A stretch of 14,473 nt of DNA from Cloacimonetes bacterium SCGC AAA252-N17 (GTDB lineage Bacteria; Cloacimonadota; Cloacimonadia; JGIOTU-2). Below the pieces are notes generated by a model. It was not told the DNA's origin and searched no databases. It saw only the letters and a list, made by a program, of their open reading frames with translations. Location of the stretch: assembly GCA_000404785.1 (NCBI GenBank), contig ASNI01000064.1, forward strand, positions 1 through 14,473, in the 5' to 3' direction. Positions 13,465 to 14,473 of this stretch are shown here, one piece after another; position 1 is the first letter of the stretch, and every line of letters begins with the position of its first letter. A program made the translations under genes and the position numbers.

Positions 13465-14473
13465 TTATCCTTTCTGTCCGCAGCAATGCTTGTATTTCTT
13501 ACCGCTTCCACAGGGGCAGGGATCATTTCTCCCCACTTTTTCTGTATCTCTTCTCATAGGTTGACGTTTTGGTTCCTCAGGTTGCTGCTGAACTCGATCT
13601 TGTCCTTGCTGCATATTTTGCATTCGTTCTCTCTGATCCTCAGCGCGTGAAGCAACATGGTCAAACGCATTCCTTTCTTTATGAGAAAGCTGCATATCTT
13701 TAACTCTGTCTTGCACTTGATAATAGAGCGCAGGATAAAGTGTGAAAACATTTTTTACTACTTTTTCTTTAATGGTATCGATCAAATTCAGGAAGAGTTC
13801 AAAACTTTCTTTTTTATATTCAATGAGTGGGTCTCTCTGTCCATAGGCACGCAAACCGATGCCCTCTTTCAGTCTATCCATTTCATATAGATGATCTTTC
13901 CATTGCTCATCCACAACTTTCAAAACAGAGTATCGCTCCAGTTTTCTTTGCTCTTCTTCAAAATGTTTTTCCTTGCGTGCATAAGCTTTTGTTAGCTGCT
14001 CATAAAGAGTGTGGATCAGGTCTTCCTTATTATTGATTGAGCCAAGTTCAAGAGAAATATTGATTTTGACCCCAAGCTCATTTTCGAACCAACCAACAAT
14101 ATCTTCAAGAGGCCAATTCTCTTCATATTCACTTGAACCAATAAATGAGGACACTTTGCTATTTATCGTATCGTCAAGCATTTCCAGAACTTCATCCCGA
14201 AGGTCCAAACCTTTCAGAACTTTTCTTCTATATGAGTATATAACCTCTCTTTGCTGGTTCATGACATCGTCATATTTTATGAGTTGCTTACGTATTTCGA
14301 AGTTATGACCTTCCACTTTTTTCTGTGCGTTTTCAACTGCCTTGGTCATCCACGGATGCTTTATCGCATCGCCATCTTTGAGCCCCATTCTGGACATCAA
14401 ACCTGCAATTCTATCCGAGCCGAAAATTCTCATAAGGTCATCTTCGAGAGAAAGAAAGAACTTTGATGAACCC
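13465..14473 (-). CDS. secA: Preprotein translocase ATPase SecA, C-terminal part (5' end outside window)
   Basis: Only the last 335 codons are in the window; the frame is open to the right edge and begins GSSKFFLSLEDDLMRIFGSD, which is internal SecA sequence, so the Met at 14433 is not a start. SecA drives Sec-dependent export through SecYEG. The region covers the end of motor domain 2 and the helical scaffold/wing, with QLIKYDDVMNQQREVIYSYR, DEQWKDHLYEMDRLKEGIGLRAYG (split here as two motifs) and DPLIEYKKESFELF. A glutamine-rich linker then leads to the SEC-C zinc motif, RNDPCPCGSGKKYKHCC, which binds SecB or ribosomes. The gene is closely followed by topA, probably in the same transcript. 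Confidence 0.97.
   Translation of the reverse strand, partial: GSSKFFLSLEDDLMRIFGSDRIAGLMSRMGLKDGDAIKHPWMTKAVENAQKKVEGHNFEIRKQLIKYDDVMNQQREVIYSYRRKVLKGLDLRDEVLEMLDDTINSKVSSFIGSSEYEENWPLEDIVGWFENELGVKINISLELGSINNKEDLIHTLYEQLTKAYARKEKHFEEEQRKLERYSVLKVVDEQWKDHLYEMDRLKEGIGLRAYGQRDPLIEYKKESFELFLNLIDTIKEKVVKNVFTLYPALYYQVQDRVKDMQLSHKERNAFDHVASRAEDQRERMQNMQQGQDRVQQQPEEPKRQPMRRDTEKVGRNDPCPCGSGKKYKHCCGQKG

Noticed and set aside
14431..14433. Start codon for a separate 322-residue gene.
   Set aside because: The upstream codons to the window edge continue typical SecA sequence, so the Met is internal.

Overview
The window looks like a chromosomal segment of an AT-rich, Gram-negative-type bacterium. Two genes suggest the Bacteroidota or a relative in the FCB group (Cloacimonadota-like candidate phyla are plausible): a PorX-type response regulator carrying a PglZ domain, and a GGEGNGG-type phosphohexomutase. 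This placement is inferred from gene content only. An EtfB carrying the GKQAIDGDTAQVGP motif fits an anaerobic or fermentative lifestyle.

Layout. On the + strand at the left is etfB (174-953), with no etfA beside it. Next comes a palindromic intergenic repeat (1068-1176) interrupted at its right end by a complete IS110-group insertion sequence (1173-2384). All remaining genes run on the - strand in one long, tightly packed series. Read in transcription order from the right edge they are secA (3' part only), topA, a MacB/FtsX-type ABC permease, rseP, tgt, a porX-like gene, tsaE, a glmM-like phosphohexomutase, an mscS-type channel and a small 2TM protein. Most junctions are overlaps or gaps of a few bases. 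The exceptions are rseP-tgt (87 bp, with a 9-bp inverted repeat) and tgt-porX (220 bp, holding a GxxExxY pseudogene remnant).

The main discovery is in the IS110 element. Its 5' non-coding end can be read as a bridge RNA in which all four guide segments are visible. The left donor guide is identical over 10 nt to the right end of the element. The right donor guide is complementary to the left end (8 Watson-Crick pairs, one wobble, one mismatch in 10). The left target guide is identical over 10 nt to the outer left flank and junction. The right target guide pairs with the outer right flank. Together they fix the element ends to within 1-2 bp, place the core inside a shared CATT, and show that the element inserted into the tip of an interspersed palindromic repeat. 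Removing 1209 bp restores a continuous repeat end (CATGTCATTCCTGAG on the - strand).

A second small mobile-like family is also visible. Units of the 9-mer ACCACAGAG flank the C-terminal remnant of a GxxExxY-family gene in inverted orientation (7237-7378), and the same unit occurs as a three-copy tandem at 2431-2457.

The - strand genes join housekeeping functions (protein export, DNA supercoiling, tRNA modification by Tgt and TsaE, amino-sugar synthesis) with envelope functions (RseP, MscS, PorX-like regulator). The close spacing suggests co-transcription of several of them.
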